NCBI RefSeq assembly: GCF_900177805.1
Contig: NZ_FXAX01000001.1
Coordinates: forward strand, 310,001-374,000
From: Fibrobacter sp. UWB13
Lineage (GTDB): Bacteria > Fibrobacterota > Fibrobacteria > Fibrobacterales > Fibrobacteraceae
DNA length: 64,000 nucleotides
Reading direction: 5' to 3'
Below the pieces are notes generated by a model. That model was not told the DNA's origin. It did not search any database and saw only the letters and a list, made by a program, of their open reading frames with translations. Both the position numbers and the translations under genes were made by a program. Of this stretch, positions 43,321 to 54,000 are shown piece after piece (the first letter of the stretch is position 1; every line of letters begins with the position of its first letter).

Positions 43321-44334
43321 TTAGAAATCCAAGCGGAGACCGAGCCTATGTTCGTAGCCTAAGCTCGAAGCGAGGTAGGAGAAGGCGTAATCAAAGGCGA
43401 ACAAGCTCGAAGTGTAGCCAAGACCAAGGCTGAACAAGCGTGCGCTGTTTGTTTCGTCAGGTCTGCTAGACGAATTTGCCAATTCCTTGAAATCTCGTGA
43501 AATGTCGAGCCAAGTGCGCGTGAAACCTGCGCGGATGCGGAAGTATTCGCCGAGCGCATATTCTGCGCCAAGGTGCAAGTCCGGTTCTGCGTAGCGCGGA
43601 AAGTCTGTTTCGCCAAACAAGGTTAAACGCGGGACACTGCGGGGCTTGAGGAATCCGCCAACGGCGAAAGTCTGCGAAAGCGGGTACGTGTCATCGGCGC
43701 TTTCTTTGACATAGCCGCGGAGCATGGCACCGAAGTCTCTTGCAGCAAACGAAAAGCCGTAGTTCTTGGAATCGGACATCCAGGTCAAACCCCAGTCAAA
43801 AGCGGCAGCCATTGCCGTCTGGTCTTCGTTATCGCCGGTCAGCTTGTCCGATGCAAACTTGATAGTGGCGCCTACGCGGATATGCTTCATCGGATAGGCG
43901 ACTGTGGCTGTTACAAGTTGGCTGAACGGTTTGTATTCGCTGCCGTTTTCTTCACCGTATTCGTCATAGCCGGTGATGGTGCCGTACGATTGCCAGTTGT
44001 ACGAGTACTGTAGGATAAACTTCTGGTACTGCGTTGTGTAAGAAAGCGTTCCAACGTTGCTTGCCATTTCGCCAGTTTGCCAGTGGGCTTCGACAACGCG
44101 TTTCTTGCCTTCGGTTATCGTAACTGCTGCAGGGTTCAACTGCACAATAGACGGATCTGTTGTAGGGAGAGCTGATGCAGACTTTTCAAGAGCCGCATTG
44201 CGTGGACTGTCAAAAGTAGAGAGAAATGAAAAAACTTCTTGCCCTGCATCGTGCTTAGAAAAATAGCCAAAATCGGATGCCGGACATGCGATAGCGAGAG
44301 CCGCAATTGCTGATAGTTTTTTCAATAAATCCAT
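43321..44334 (-). CDS. PorV/PorQ-like outer-membrane beta-barrel protein
   Basis: 337 residues with a signal peptide (LKKLSAIAALAIACPAS). The motif LPTTDPSIVQLNPAAVT is the family's near-N-terminal NPA region, followed by repeated amphipathic strands ending LGLRLDF. Relatives include PorV and PorQ of the type IX secretion system as well as general outer-membrane proteins of the UPF0164/PorV group. A role with the Por-tailed giant protein at 48 kb is only a suggestion. No ribosome-binding site; TATAAA lies 8 bases before the ATG. Confidence 0.7.
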   Translation of the reverse strand: MDLLKKLSAIAALAIACPASDFGYFSKHDAGQEVFSFLSTFDSPRNAALEKSASALPTTDPSIVQLNPAAVTITEGKKRVVEAHWQTGEMASNVGTLSYTTQYQKFILQYSYNWQSYGTITGYDEYGEENGSEYKPFSQLVTATVAYPMKHIRVGATIKFASDKLTGDNEDQTAMAAAFDWGLTWMSDSKNYGFSFAARDFGAMLRGYVKESADDTYPLSQTFAVGGFLKPRSVPRLTLFGETDFPRYAEPDLHLGAEYALGEYFRIRAGFTRTWLDISRDFKELANSSSRPDETNSARLFSLGLGYTSSLFAFDYAFSYLASSLGYEHRLGLRLDF

Positions 44335-44461
44335 GGTGTAAATTTATAAAAAGTCGAGCGAATGATTTGTGAAAAAACGAAGAAAGGATGATTTTTTTTG
44401 TTTATTCGCTGTGCCGATGCCTTTACAATTCAAAAATCTTTTTATATATTTGCCCTTGCTC

Positions 44462-44534
44462 GGGCTACTAGCTCAGTTGGTAGAGCAACGCCCTTTTAAG
44501 GCGTGGGTCGAAGGTTCGAGCCCTTCGTAGCTCA
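44462..44534 (+). tRNA. tRNA-Lys (anticodon TTT)
   Basis: 73 nt without an encoded CCA. Acceptor GGGCTAC pairs with GTAGCTC, the D arm is GCTC-AGTTGGTA-GAGC, the anticodon arm is CGCCC-TTTTAAG-GCG with TTT read as the anticodon, and the T arm is CGAAG-GTTCGAG-CCCTTCG. It stands alone with its own terminator. Confidence 0.95.
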
Positions 44535-44536
44535 GT

Positions 44537-44569
44537 AATCGGTTCCGTTCATCGGAGCCGATTTTTTTT
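44537..44569 (+). terminator. Terminator of tRNA-Lys
   Basis: Stem AATCGG-TTCCG with CGGAG-CCGATT followed by eight T, beginning 2 bases past the tRNA. Confidence 0.88.
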
Positions 44570-44605
44570 GTATATTAGGACAAAAGTTTGTTTTTGTGAA
44601 TTGCT

Positions 44606-45724
44606 ATGGCTAAAGTTCCCTTTCTCGACCTCAAAAGTTTAAATGCCCCGTACATGGATGCCTTGAAGAGTGCTGCTTGTTCTGTTGTTGAATCTGGCTG
44701 GTACATTCGAGGGCGTTATGGCGAACAATTTGAACGTGCGTTTGCTGAATATTGCGGAGTGAAATACGCTGTGGGGGTAGGGAACGGGCTTGATGCGCTT
44801 TCGCTCATGTTGCGAGCCTCGATGGAAATGGGGCGTTTGAGTGTAGGCGATGAGATTTTGGTGCCTTCGAACACGTTTATTGCGACAGTCCTTGCAATAA
44901 GTGCTGTGGGGCTCAAGCCTGTGCTTGTGGAACCTGCCGAAAATAGCTATGACATCGATCCGAAGCGCTTGAAGGATGTTTGTGGCGCACGGACCCGCGC
45001 TATTCTCGTTGTTCATTTGTACGGGCGCCTTTGTGCGATGGACGAAATTTGTGAATTTGCAGACGCTCATAACTTGCTCCTTTTCGAAGACTGCGCACAA
45101 GCTCATGGGGCGCGGCTCAGCGATGGTCGTTCTGCTGGTACTTTTGGTTCGGCGGCTGCGTTTAGCTTTTATCCGACCAAGAACCTGGGCGCGCTTGGCG
45201 ATGCGGGCATTGTGCTTACGAATGATGCCGATATCGCAAACATGGTACGCGCTCTCGGGAATTACGGTTCCGAACGCAAGTATGTGAACAAGTTTAAAGG
45301 CGTCAATTCCCGCCTAGACGAAATGCAGGCGGCGCTTTTGCTTGCAAAGCTCCCGTATTTGGACGCTTCTAACGAACGCCGTCGTGAAATTGCGACTCGT
45401 TATTGCTCAGAAATCAAGAATGCGAAAGTCATTTTGCCCGAGATGCCTGCAACGCCATCGGAGCATGTCTATCATGTGTTCGTGATTCGCCTCAAGAGCG
45501 AAGAATCCCGCAACGAACTGCAAAAGTTCTTGAGTGCGCGTGGCATCGAGACGCTGATTCATTACCCGATTCCTCCGCATGAGCAAGAGGCTTATGCGCA
45601 CGAATTCAGCGGCGAGTATCCGATTGCAGAGTCCATGGCAAAGACGATTCTCAGCATTCCCATGAGTCCCGTGATGACCGACGACGAAGTCTCCGAAGTG
45701 ATTGGTGCAATTAATGAGTTCTAG
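44606..45724 (+). CDS. DegT/DnrJ/EryC1/StrS-type sugar aminotransferase
   Basis: 372 residues. PLP fold with the lysine in [37 protein letters not shown] near the cofactor, EDCAQAHGA, and the C-terminal [13 protein letters not shown]. It transfers an amino group to a nucleotide-linked keto-sugar. The sequence style is that of dTDP-3-amino-dideoxyhexose transaminases (FdtB/QdtB), with WecE as an alternative; the sugar cannot be fixed. It overlaps the flippase gene start and forms an operon with it and a glycosyltransferase, so the product enters a surface polysaccharide. Confidence 0.9.
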   Translation: MAKVPFLDLKSLNAPYMDALKSAACSVVESGWYIRGRYGEQFERAFAEYCGVKYAVGVGNGLDALSLMLRASMEMGRLSVGDEILVPSNTFIATVLAISAVGLKPVLVEPAENSYDIDPKRLKDVCGARTRAILVVHLYGRLCAMDEICEFADAHNLLLFEDCAQAHGARLSDGRSAGTFGSAAAFSFYPTKNLGALGDAGIVLTNDADIANMVRALGNYGSERKYVNKFKGVNSRLDEMQAALLLAKLPYLDASNERRREIATRYCSEIKNAKVILPEMPATPSEHVYHVFVIRLKSEESRNELQKFLSARGIETLIHYPIPPHEQEAYAHEFSGEYPIAESMAKTILSIPMSPVMTDDEVSEVIGAINEF

Positions 45725-47006
45725 GGAAAACAAGACAAATCATCAGCCCGTGAATTTTTGGAAAGCGTTTATGGGTTCGGGAATGGTGACATTCCTGAAC
45801 GCGGTGCGTGTTTTTGTCGTGAACAAGCTTTTGGCGGTGTTCCTCCCGCCAGCAGCGTTTGCATGTGTCGGGCAGTTCATGAACTTTATGACGATGGGGC
45901 AGGCGACCTCTTCGCTTGCGCTCCAGAACGGCTGGGTAAGCCTCTCGGCACAGAATAAGGACAATCTGGAACAGTTGCGTGGCGTGTGGCGCGGCGGTTT
46001 TCGTCTGACGACTTTTGCAAGTATTGCCACCTTCGCTATTGCTCTCGTTCTCTGTTTTACGGTCCCGCTTGAAAATTTCTTTCCGGGGATTCACCCGCGT
46101 CTTGTGCAGGCGGCGATTATCTTTGCGTTACCAGGTGTCTTGGCGACAAACGTGATTACAATTTCGGCGTCCGTGATGAACGGGCTTGGGCATTACCGTC
46201 GCTGGGCGCTCATCAACATGGTCTCGTCGCTGTGGCAAATGTTCTGGGTGGCGTTCTTCCTTTACACGGAACGGCTTAGCATTCTCTCGATTGTGGCGAC
46301 GCAGTCTGTCGTGGCGGGGATCTTTGCCGCTCAAATTGCAGCTCGTGCGGGCTTTAGCTTAAGTGAAATCCGCAAGACGGCTCTTGATATCCGTGCTCCG
46401 TGGTTGTCCTATGCGTTGATGGGGATTGTGCCGATGGTGCTATCGCCTGTGGTACTCACGTTCATGCGCTCTACGATTGGCACGGAACTTGGCTGGGATG
46501 CGGCTGGCATTTGGCAAGGCATCTGGAAGATTTCGGATTTTATGACGGCGTTTTTCTCGGCGATTCTCGGTGTGATTATTCTGCCGAAAGTCTCTGCAAA
46601 CATGTCAAAGTCCGAGTTTTGGGGAATGTTCCGCCCGATTCTTGTAAAGTCCATGGCTCTCGCGCTTGTGGCGGTTACAATCTTCTATTTTGGGCGCTCG
46701 CTTTTGGTCGCTATTATGCTTTCGTCGTCGTATGCCGGTGCCGCAGATTACATGATGATGCAACTGCTGGGTGACTTCTTCCGCGTTGGGGGGTGGGCGC
46801 TTGGGCTTGTGCTGATTGCCCGCCGTGAAACGAAAAAATTCCTGGTACTTGAAATTTGTTCGGAATTAGTCCTTGCGTGCTCGACCTATGCATTTGTAAA
46901 ACTTTATGAGTTTAATGGTCCGATGATGGCGTATGCTCTCGAAAACTTTTTGACGCTTGTCGCCTCGTTTATTCTCGTCAACAGCCTGAAATGGGGTAAT
47001 AAATGA
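45714..47006 (+). CDS. Wzx-type lipid-linked oligosaccharide flippase
   Basis: 430 residues and about 12 hydrophobic helices in the MOP/polysaccharide-synthase arrangement: [28 protein letters not shown] and FADGMQ-like [20 protein letters not shown]. The ATG at 45714 lies within the end of the aminotransferase gene; a GTG at 45702 is possible. An aminotransferase next to a flippase recalls wecE-wzxE of enterobacterial common antigen, so this may be a WzxE-type protein. It would move undecaprenyl-linked sugar across the inner membrane. It overlaps the following glycosyltransferase (ATGA). Confidence 0.85.
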   Translation: MSSRENKTNHQPVNFWKAFMGSGMVTFLNAVRVFVVNKLLAVFLPPAAFACVGQFMNFMTMGQATSSLALQNGWVSLSAQNKDNLEQLRGVWRGGFRLTTFASIATFAIALVLCFTVPLENFFPGIHPRLVQAAIIFALPGVLATNVITISASVMNGLGHYRRWALINMVSSLWQMFWVAFFLYTERLSILSIVATQSVVAGIFAAQIAARAGFSLSEIRKTALDIRAPWLSYALMGIVPMVLSPVVLTFMRSTIGTELGWDAAGIWQGIWKISDFMTAFFSAILGVIILPKVSANMSKSEFWGMFRPILVKSMALALVAVTIFYFGRSLLVAIMLSSSYAGAADYMMMQLLGDFFRVGGWALGLVLIARRETKKFLVLEICSELVLACSTYAFVKLYEFNGPMMAYALENFLTLVASFILVNSLKWGNK

Positions 47007-47875
47007 CTCCGAAAGTTTCCGTAATCCTGCCTAGCTATAATCACGAACAGTATGTCGAAGCTGCCGTGCGTTCCGTGATGGGGCAGACCGGTGTCGATTT
47101 TGAGCTCATTGTCATTGATGACGGGAGCAAGGACCGTTCTCCCGAAATATTAAAGCGCCTTTCCGAAGAACTCGGCTTCAAGTATATCCATCGCCCGAAC
47201 AAAGGCGTTGTCGCTACGCTAAACGAATTGCTCGCGCTCACTTGTGGGCGCTACGTTTGCTCGTTCTCGTCGGATGACATCATGCCTCCGGACAGGCTCA
47301 AAAAACAGAGCGATTTTCTGGAAGCTCATTCTGGTGCAGTCGCATGCTTTGGGCAGATTGTCCCGCTGTACGACGATGGTTCGTTGGGCGAGATGGATGT
47401 GCGCTATTTGCGAAGCGTGCCCCAGGTGACTTTTGAAGAATCTTTTCTGGGCAAAAAGGCTTTGCATGGCTGTGCCGAAATGTTCGTGCGCGAAAAAATT
47501 GTGGCGTTCGGCGGCTATGACTCGCGTTACTATTTCGAGGACTATCCGCTTTATCTGAAAATCCTTTATGAGTACGGTCCGCAGCCTGTATCCAAAGATT
47601 TCGTGTGTTGCTATTACCGTGAGCATGGCGACAACATGCATGTGTTCCATGATCGCATTTACCGCGAAATTTTGCGTATTTTGCGTGATAACTATAGTTT
47701 ACACCCTCTGTACAAAAAGGCAGTACGCGCATGGAAGGCAAACTGGTTTTCTGCTGTCGCAGCCCAAAGCTCTCTCGCGGCTTTCCGCCTGATTCCGCAG
47801 GTCATCTCGCTATCTCCGCGTTTTTGGCTCCGCTTGCCCAAGCTCTTTATCCCCAAAATATTCCTCAAATTCTAA
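47003..47875 (+). CDS. Family 2 glycosyltransferase
   Basis: 290 residues. GT-A domain: VSVILPSYNHEQYVEAAVRSV, nucleotide-binding IVIDDGSKDRSPEIL, DxD-like SSDDIMPPDRL, and acceptor-side FFED-like YYFEDYPLYLKILYEYG. It adds one sugar in the same polysaccharide pathway as the aminotransferase and flippase upstream, overlapping the latter. The C-terminal basic amphipathic part (FWLRLPKLFIPKIFLKF) suggests membrane association. Confidence 0.92.
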   Translation: MTPKVSVILPSYNHEQYVEAAVRSVMGQTGVDFELIVIDDGSKDRSPEILKRLSEELGFKYIHRPNKGVVATLNELLALTCGRYVCSFSSDDIMPPDRLKKQSDFLEAHSGAVACFGQIVPLYDDGSLGEMDVRYLRSVPQVTFEESFLGKKALHGCAEMFVREKIVAFGGYDSRYYFEDYPLYLKILYEYGPQPVSKDFVCCYYREHGDNMHVFHDRIYREILRILRDNYSLHPLYKKAVRAWKANWFSAVAAQSSLAAFRLIPQVISLSPRFWLRLPKLFIPKIFLKF

Positions 47876-47885
47876 TTACGCTGTC

Positions 47886-47965
47886 ATGCCGCACTTGTTG
47901 CGGCATCGCCATCTTGTAAATCAAGCCCGCTCCTTGCATTGTCATGCCCGCCACCGAGCGGGCAT
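47886..47965. repeat. GTCATGCC-type palindromic repeats
   Basis: Two hairpins, ATGCCGCA/TGCGGCAT (47886-47906) and ATGCCCGC/GCGGGCAT (47944-47965), each preceded by GTC and followed by C(T/G)CCATCT. The same family is at 63190-63280. The first may double as terminator of the polysaccharide operon. No gene in 47876-48081. Confidence 0.7.
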
Positions 47966-48081
47966 CTCCATCTCGTTTCTGCTATTCATTCGTGCATTCC
48001 GTCTCAATCGGCACAAAACGTTCCGTAAACTTTTCGTAAGATAGCTATATTTATTTTCGTAATAATATAGATAGGTTTTTT

Positions 48082-51000
48082 ATGTCTAAAAATCCGTTTT
48101 TATTCGTACTTTCGGCATTCCTCTTTGTGAGTGCCTCTGTTGGAGCTTCTTCTGCCTATGCGGCTGACTCTGGCGAAGGCTTGCAATTCTGCTTTTATGA
48201 AGATAAAGAAGGTAATCTCGATTATCCTCGGTTGAACTTTAGCCAAAAAACGGAAAATGACTCTCGAGCGGCAACTGAAGTCTGCTTTGATAAATGGTAT
48301 GAGGCAAACCCGACCGGTTCCGAACCGGCTGATGCCAGCACTTACTTGAACAATTGGCTTTCCGCAAAACAAGGTGCTATTGCGTTTGTGCGCGTAACGT
48401 CGGATATCAAGTTTGCTGGTCGCAGTATCATTGGCTGTGCAGAGGGCAATAACGCCTTTGAAGGCAAGATGATTACTCTGTATTCTTTTCAGACTTTGTA
48501 TTCTCAGATTGATCCTCAAACGAATGAACCCTATGTCATCTCTGGACTTTGTCACTTTGGGAATGTTCAAATAGTTGCCTTTATTGAAAAGTTTAGTGGT
48601 ACTATGTACAATATGAATTTTGACGACGCCTATTTAAATGCTAGTGCGACAAATTCTAGTGCAGGTATTATTGCAGAAGGCGTGACTGGTCTAGATGGTT
48701 CAAGAGTCTTTAACGGTTATATCCATGACGTCAAGGTGACTAATTCTGAATTTCAAGGAACTAATGTCGGTGCCATTGTGGGTAAGGGCAATACCGATAT
48801 TTCTAGTGCTGAACTCCATAATGTCAAAATTGTTGGTAATTCTAACACGAACTCTTATGTTGGCGGTATTGTCGGTGACAATACGGTCCGTTGTCTGCAT
48901 GCGGATCAGGGGAACGTTCATCCCTGTTCAAATGCTAAGAATAATGGAAAGTCGGCAGGACCTTTTGTGTTGGAGAACGTGGATCTATATGGTTCCATTA
49001 CGGGGCAACAGTCTTATGTTGGCGGTATCGCAGGTTCGGTTACGTTGAATGTTCAACAGGAATATCATGACATTTCAATTAATGGGCTTAGAATGAATAG
49101 ATCGACCTATGCTGGAGGTCTGTTTGGACAAGTCTTTTACGATGGTAGTGATGATGCTTCTTTAGGTTCGGCAGCTGTAGAGCATAAGCTTTTGATTCAT
49201 GATGTTTCTATCGAACATGGTTCCTTTACAACACTAGGTGGTGCTGAAGACGGGTATATAGCGGCAAGTCTTCGTGCCGGTGGGCTTATTGGCTATTGTG
49301 ATGTGGGTAATAATGCTAACAACACTGATGGTGCTGATGTTGAGATTTACAATGTTGATAATAAAATAGAAGTCCACATTGATAATGAAAATAATATCTC
49401 GGCTGGTGGTATCATCGGCAATTTAATGAATAGTTCATCAAATGAAAATTGCAATTTGTCTATTTACAAAACGATTACGGAGGGCGATGTCATTGGTGGT
49501 TCTGACAGTTATAAGATGGGCTACCTTGTGGGCGAGATGGTCACTTCAAAGATCAAATTAAAACAAATTACAGATAATTCGCACTATGGTGATAATGACT
49601 ATGTTGCTGCAAAGGGTATAGGTTCTATTGATCCGGCTAACTGGTTGAATCCTCCGGCTCCTATAAATGCTACTGGAACAGGCTTAGTTGTCAAGCGAAA
49701 CTTCCGTAACGAAGTTAATGGCGAATCTGCACAAACTTCTCTTGTTGCCGATGGTTCTTTAAAAAGTGGTAGCGATGGTTACTATATCGAAGATGCAACG
49801 ACTTCTGATAAATATGCAAATGGTATTCTTGAAACTGCGGCATTGAATCAGTATCAGAATAATACGGGCTCGAGCGAAGAATACTTGTTCTGTGTTAAAA
49901 TTTCTGCGGATAATGAGTATCTGTATTTGAAACAAATTAACAGTAGCGAAACTGCGCCTGAAGGTTATACCTGCTATGATTATTGGTATGATCGCAGTGG
50001 TCAACATGACCAGATTGCTGCCGGGATTTTTGACGATGCATCCTCCCGAATTCAGTATTGGCTGGATTCTCGTAATGATAAAAAAACTGCACATGTTGTT
50101 GTGGAAAGTGACCTCCATTTTGCCGGTCGCAATGTTGATGGAACTTGTAAAACAGCGAAAAATGAGTTTAATCAGTTACTGACTTTCTCTCGTCATTATC
50201 AGAGCAATTATTCTTATACAAAGGGCGATTATACCATTCAGGGTGTTGGTGCATCTGATGACGGTTATAGAGTGATTTCGGGACTTTGCTATGTTACAGA
50301 ATATGACACTAGTGCGGGCTTTTTCAGACGCTTTGAAGGCGATATGAGCAAACTTGCTTTTGACAATGCCTATTTTAAAACTACTAAGTCGAATGATCAC
50401 ACTGGAGCTGGTATAATTGCGTCTGGATTTGGTTCAGCCTCTATCAAGGTAACTAATTCTGAATTCTACGGACTTGCTGCAGGTGCCGTATTTGGTCGCG
50501 GCGGTGGCGAACTGACGAACGTTGTTGTCGAAGACGTCAAAGTTAATGGTGAAATGTATGCCGGTGGTCTTATTGGGTATTGGGATTATACATTTATACA
50601 ACCACTGAAACTTGAACTTGATCGAGTTGAAGCTGATGTCAATGTTTCTGGCGGGAGTGGTTCTTATGCAGGTGCGCTTATTGGCTATGCATCAGGTGAA
50701 GAAAATGCCAATAACAAGATAAATCTAAATATTACAGATACTTATTCAAAAGGTAATGTCAAGGGCGCTTCGGGTGCAAAGCTTGGTTATTTGATTGGCG
50801 CCATTAATCAAGATAATAATAGTTTTGATTTTAGTATCCATAATAACTACCATTATGGCAAAGATGATGGCGGAGCAACACTGGGTGTTGGAAATTGGAC
50901 TTCTCCTGGTTATTGGGCGACAGGTAATCCTCTGATATCAAGGAACTTCCGTAATGCTATCGAAGGAGAAATTGAAGCTGCTGGAACTTTAAAATATTCG

Positions 51001-54000
51001 GGTTCTTCTCTGTTTATAGATCCTAGTAATCATAGCGATCTCGATATCCGTAATGGAGCGGTCTCTGATAAGGACTTTAAATCACATCGCATGGCTGCAG
51101 TCTTGGGTGAAGCATGGAGCCAAGTAGATGGGGAAAATGAAGGCTTGCCGATTTTTGCGGGCAGCGTAAGCAAAAGTGCCCCGATTAAGAGGGTCTCTTT
51201 CGATGTATATGGCAGCGGCTCTTTCTTTGCTAAGGCAGATTCTGCCCATAAAAAAATATTGCTGGATTCTATAGATGCTGGTTTGCGTTTTTATGAAGCG
51301 GGCTTGAATTATATTAGTAGTATAGTCCTTTTTACGGATAGTGAAGGCAAACTCGCTCAAGGGGATGTTGATTTTGTCAATAGCCTTTTGGATGATTGTA
51401 GTTCTTGGATTGAAGATGATAAACGGAATGATTGGGGAAGTACAAATTGGGAAAAATCCTGCAGCGAAGTTCCTCAACAGAAAATAAGTACTACTGAGCA
51501 ATATACAGACCATGTGACGTATGTCTATTTAACAAAACGTATGGTCAAGTATTTCTGCTATAAAACGGATTCTGAAAATTCTAATAACTTATTTTTCTAT
51601 CAGTATCCAGCTATTGCTGGTGAATCGCCTTCCGTCGGATCTTGTTTTGAATACTGGTTTAGAGAGAAAGAGCCAAATGCGAATATTGAACATGTCGTTG
51701 ATGCATATGGCTATGCCAAGCTTTGGTTTATGTATGGTCAGAATACGATTACTCTGACATCGGATATCGACTTTGCGGGGAATACCGATGGCGTCTGTAA
51801 CGATGCTCCTAATGCATTCAGGGGTGAATATTTAGAATTGGACGAAAATGATGTTTTCAAAAGTGCTGATAATGAACGCTATACGATATCGGGACTTTGC
51901 CATGTTGATGCTGCTGCTGATGTTGGTTTTGTCAAAATGGCAAATCAAAAAGGCGTGTTAACCAATGTTTCGTTTGACAAAGTCTTCTTTAATGGTAAAA
52001 GAGCAGGCTTGATTTTGGTGGACCTTACGTCGGCGGACGAAGGTGATATTACAGATATTACCGTGAAAAATTCCAAATTTATCGGCAGTGAATTTGCTGG
52101 TGCAATTGCTGGTTTTGCAGAAGGTGTGCGAAATATTCGAAATGTGATATTGGAAAAAGATACAGTAATTTCTGAAAAAACGGCTGGTGGTGCCTTTGGT
52201 TGGATTTATGCGCAATACAATTCGTATGGTTTGAATGTTGGTGGTTTGTTAGCGTATGATGTTACAGTAGTTTCTAGAAATGATGACTTTGCTGGTGGTC
52301 TTATTGGTAAGATTTCGATTGGAAGAGCCGGCGCTGTGTTAGTTAGTAATGCTTTTGATGGTTCTGTAGAAGGATACAAAGCGGGTGGGCTTGTTGGTTT
52401 GATAGAAGATTATAGTGGGCAAGATGGAACTACACTTAGTGTGTGGCAAAATTATGTTATTGGTGATGTCAAGTTTTCTAATGTTGGTGGCTTCTTGATT
52501 GCTGAAGTTTATTGGGACGATGATTACAATAATCAATACCTCTTCAATGTGAAGGATAACTACCATTATAGTGAAAATGACGTTACTGCTCCTATTGGAA
52601 TGCTGGGTGGAACTAAGGTAGAAAATTGGAAGAATTTTGATGCAAGTGCTTATGCTGATGGTAGTTCTTTCACTCACAATTTCCGCAACGCTGTGGATGA
52701 TCTTGAAGCGGATGGCGATTTGCGTTATGCTATTAAGCCGGTTTACAAGTCTGCTACGGAATCGTATTCCAACGGTGTTATTCCTTCGGAACAGATGAAG
52801 AGCCGCCGTATGGCTGCTGTCTTAAACATGGGCGCTACGTCTTTGTATTGGACTTTGGTGGATGAAGAAAACGATGGATTGCCAATATTTAAGGGCTCTA
52901 CTAGTGCAGCATCGAAACCTGTTTATGCCATAAGCTTTGATTATGAAACTTTCAGTACCTTTGCAGATGAAACGTCTAAAAAGATTTTGAACGATGCCAT
53001 TGAGGATGGCTCGCGTGTTTTGGAATACATTCCTCAATATCCCGATGGCGGTATCGTTCTTTTCACAGATGTAGATGGTAGGCTCGATCCTGATGATGTT
53101 GCTTTTGTGAAGTCGCTTATGGGTGAAGACGGACTGTGGTATGATGCGTCCTATCCAAAACTTGATGCGGATCAAGTGTATAGCTATAATGTTGCATATA
53201 TTCCTACTGTTTATACGTATAAAAAGGCTCTCGTGATGGATGTTGCCGTCCATGTGTGCTCAGACAATGGTAATAGCGGCTGTCTTGATGGTTCCGAAGT
53301 ATTAGTTCCTAAAGAGGGTGCTACTTGGAATGGCTATTCTATCGATTTCAATGGTGTTCCTATGACAGAATACACCTTCAATTATATGGGTGGTGGTTAT
53401 CCAACGTTGGTGATGAGCGATTTTAGTTCTCATTTGTATATGCTCTATAGCCCAGATTTTTATCATATTAACTCTAAAAATGCAATACAAAGTTCAATCC
53501 ATAAGGCTGTTCTGTACAATTTTGAAGAACTGCTTGATGGTTTGACTGACAATGAAAAGAGCGATTTGGAGTCTGGAACTGTATATAACGATACCATTCA
53601 TTTGTATTATGTGTTCGGTAACACAGCCCCTGAATATAAATTCCCAGTAGAGAATAAGGGAACCTCTCCTGTCGTGGTTAAGAGCTTCTTGGAAAATGCT
53701 AATGGTATGGGGCGTAAACAGGTTTATGAAACCGTAATTGATGCCAACGAAACTGTAAATGTTCCATTAATGCGCACAACGGTTGCACCGACTGATTTAG
53801 GTTATAGTCTTGAATGGAATGCTGAGTTTGGCTTGGGTTCTGTATTTAGTGGTATTCATGATGTCATTTCTACTGAAAATGATTATATCGCATCAGCAGA
53901 AGACTTCCATAAAAATAGTTATACTAAATCATGGATGGTCACTGGGGCGTCTGGAAAGCCGCTGACGGTAAATGATTCTGTTTACATGGATTCCATTATT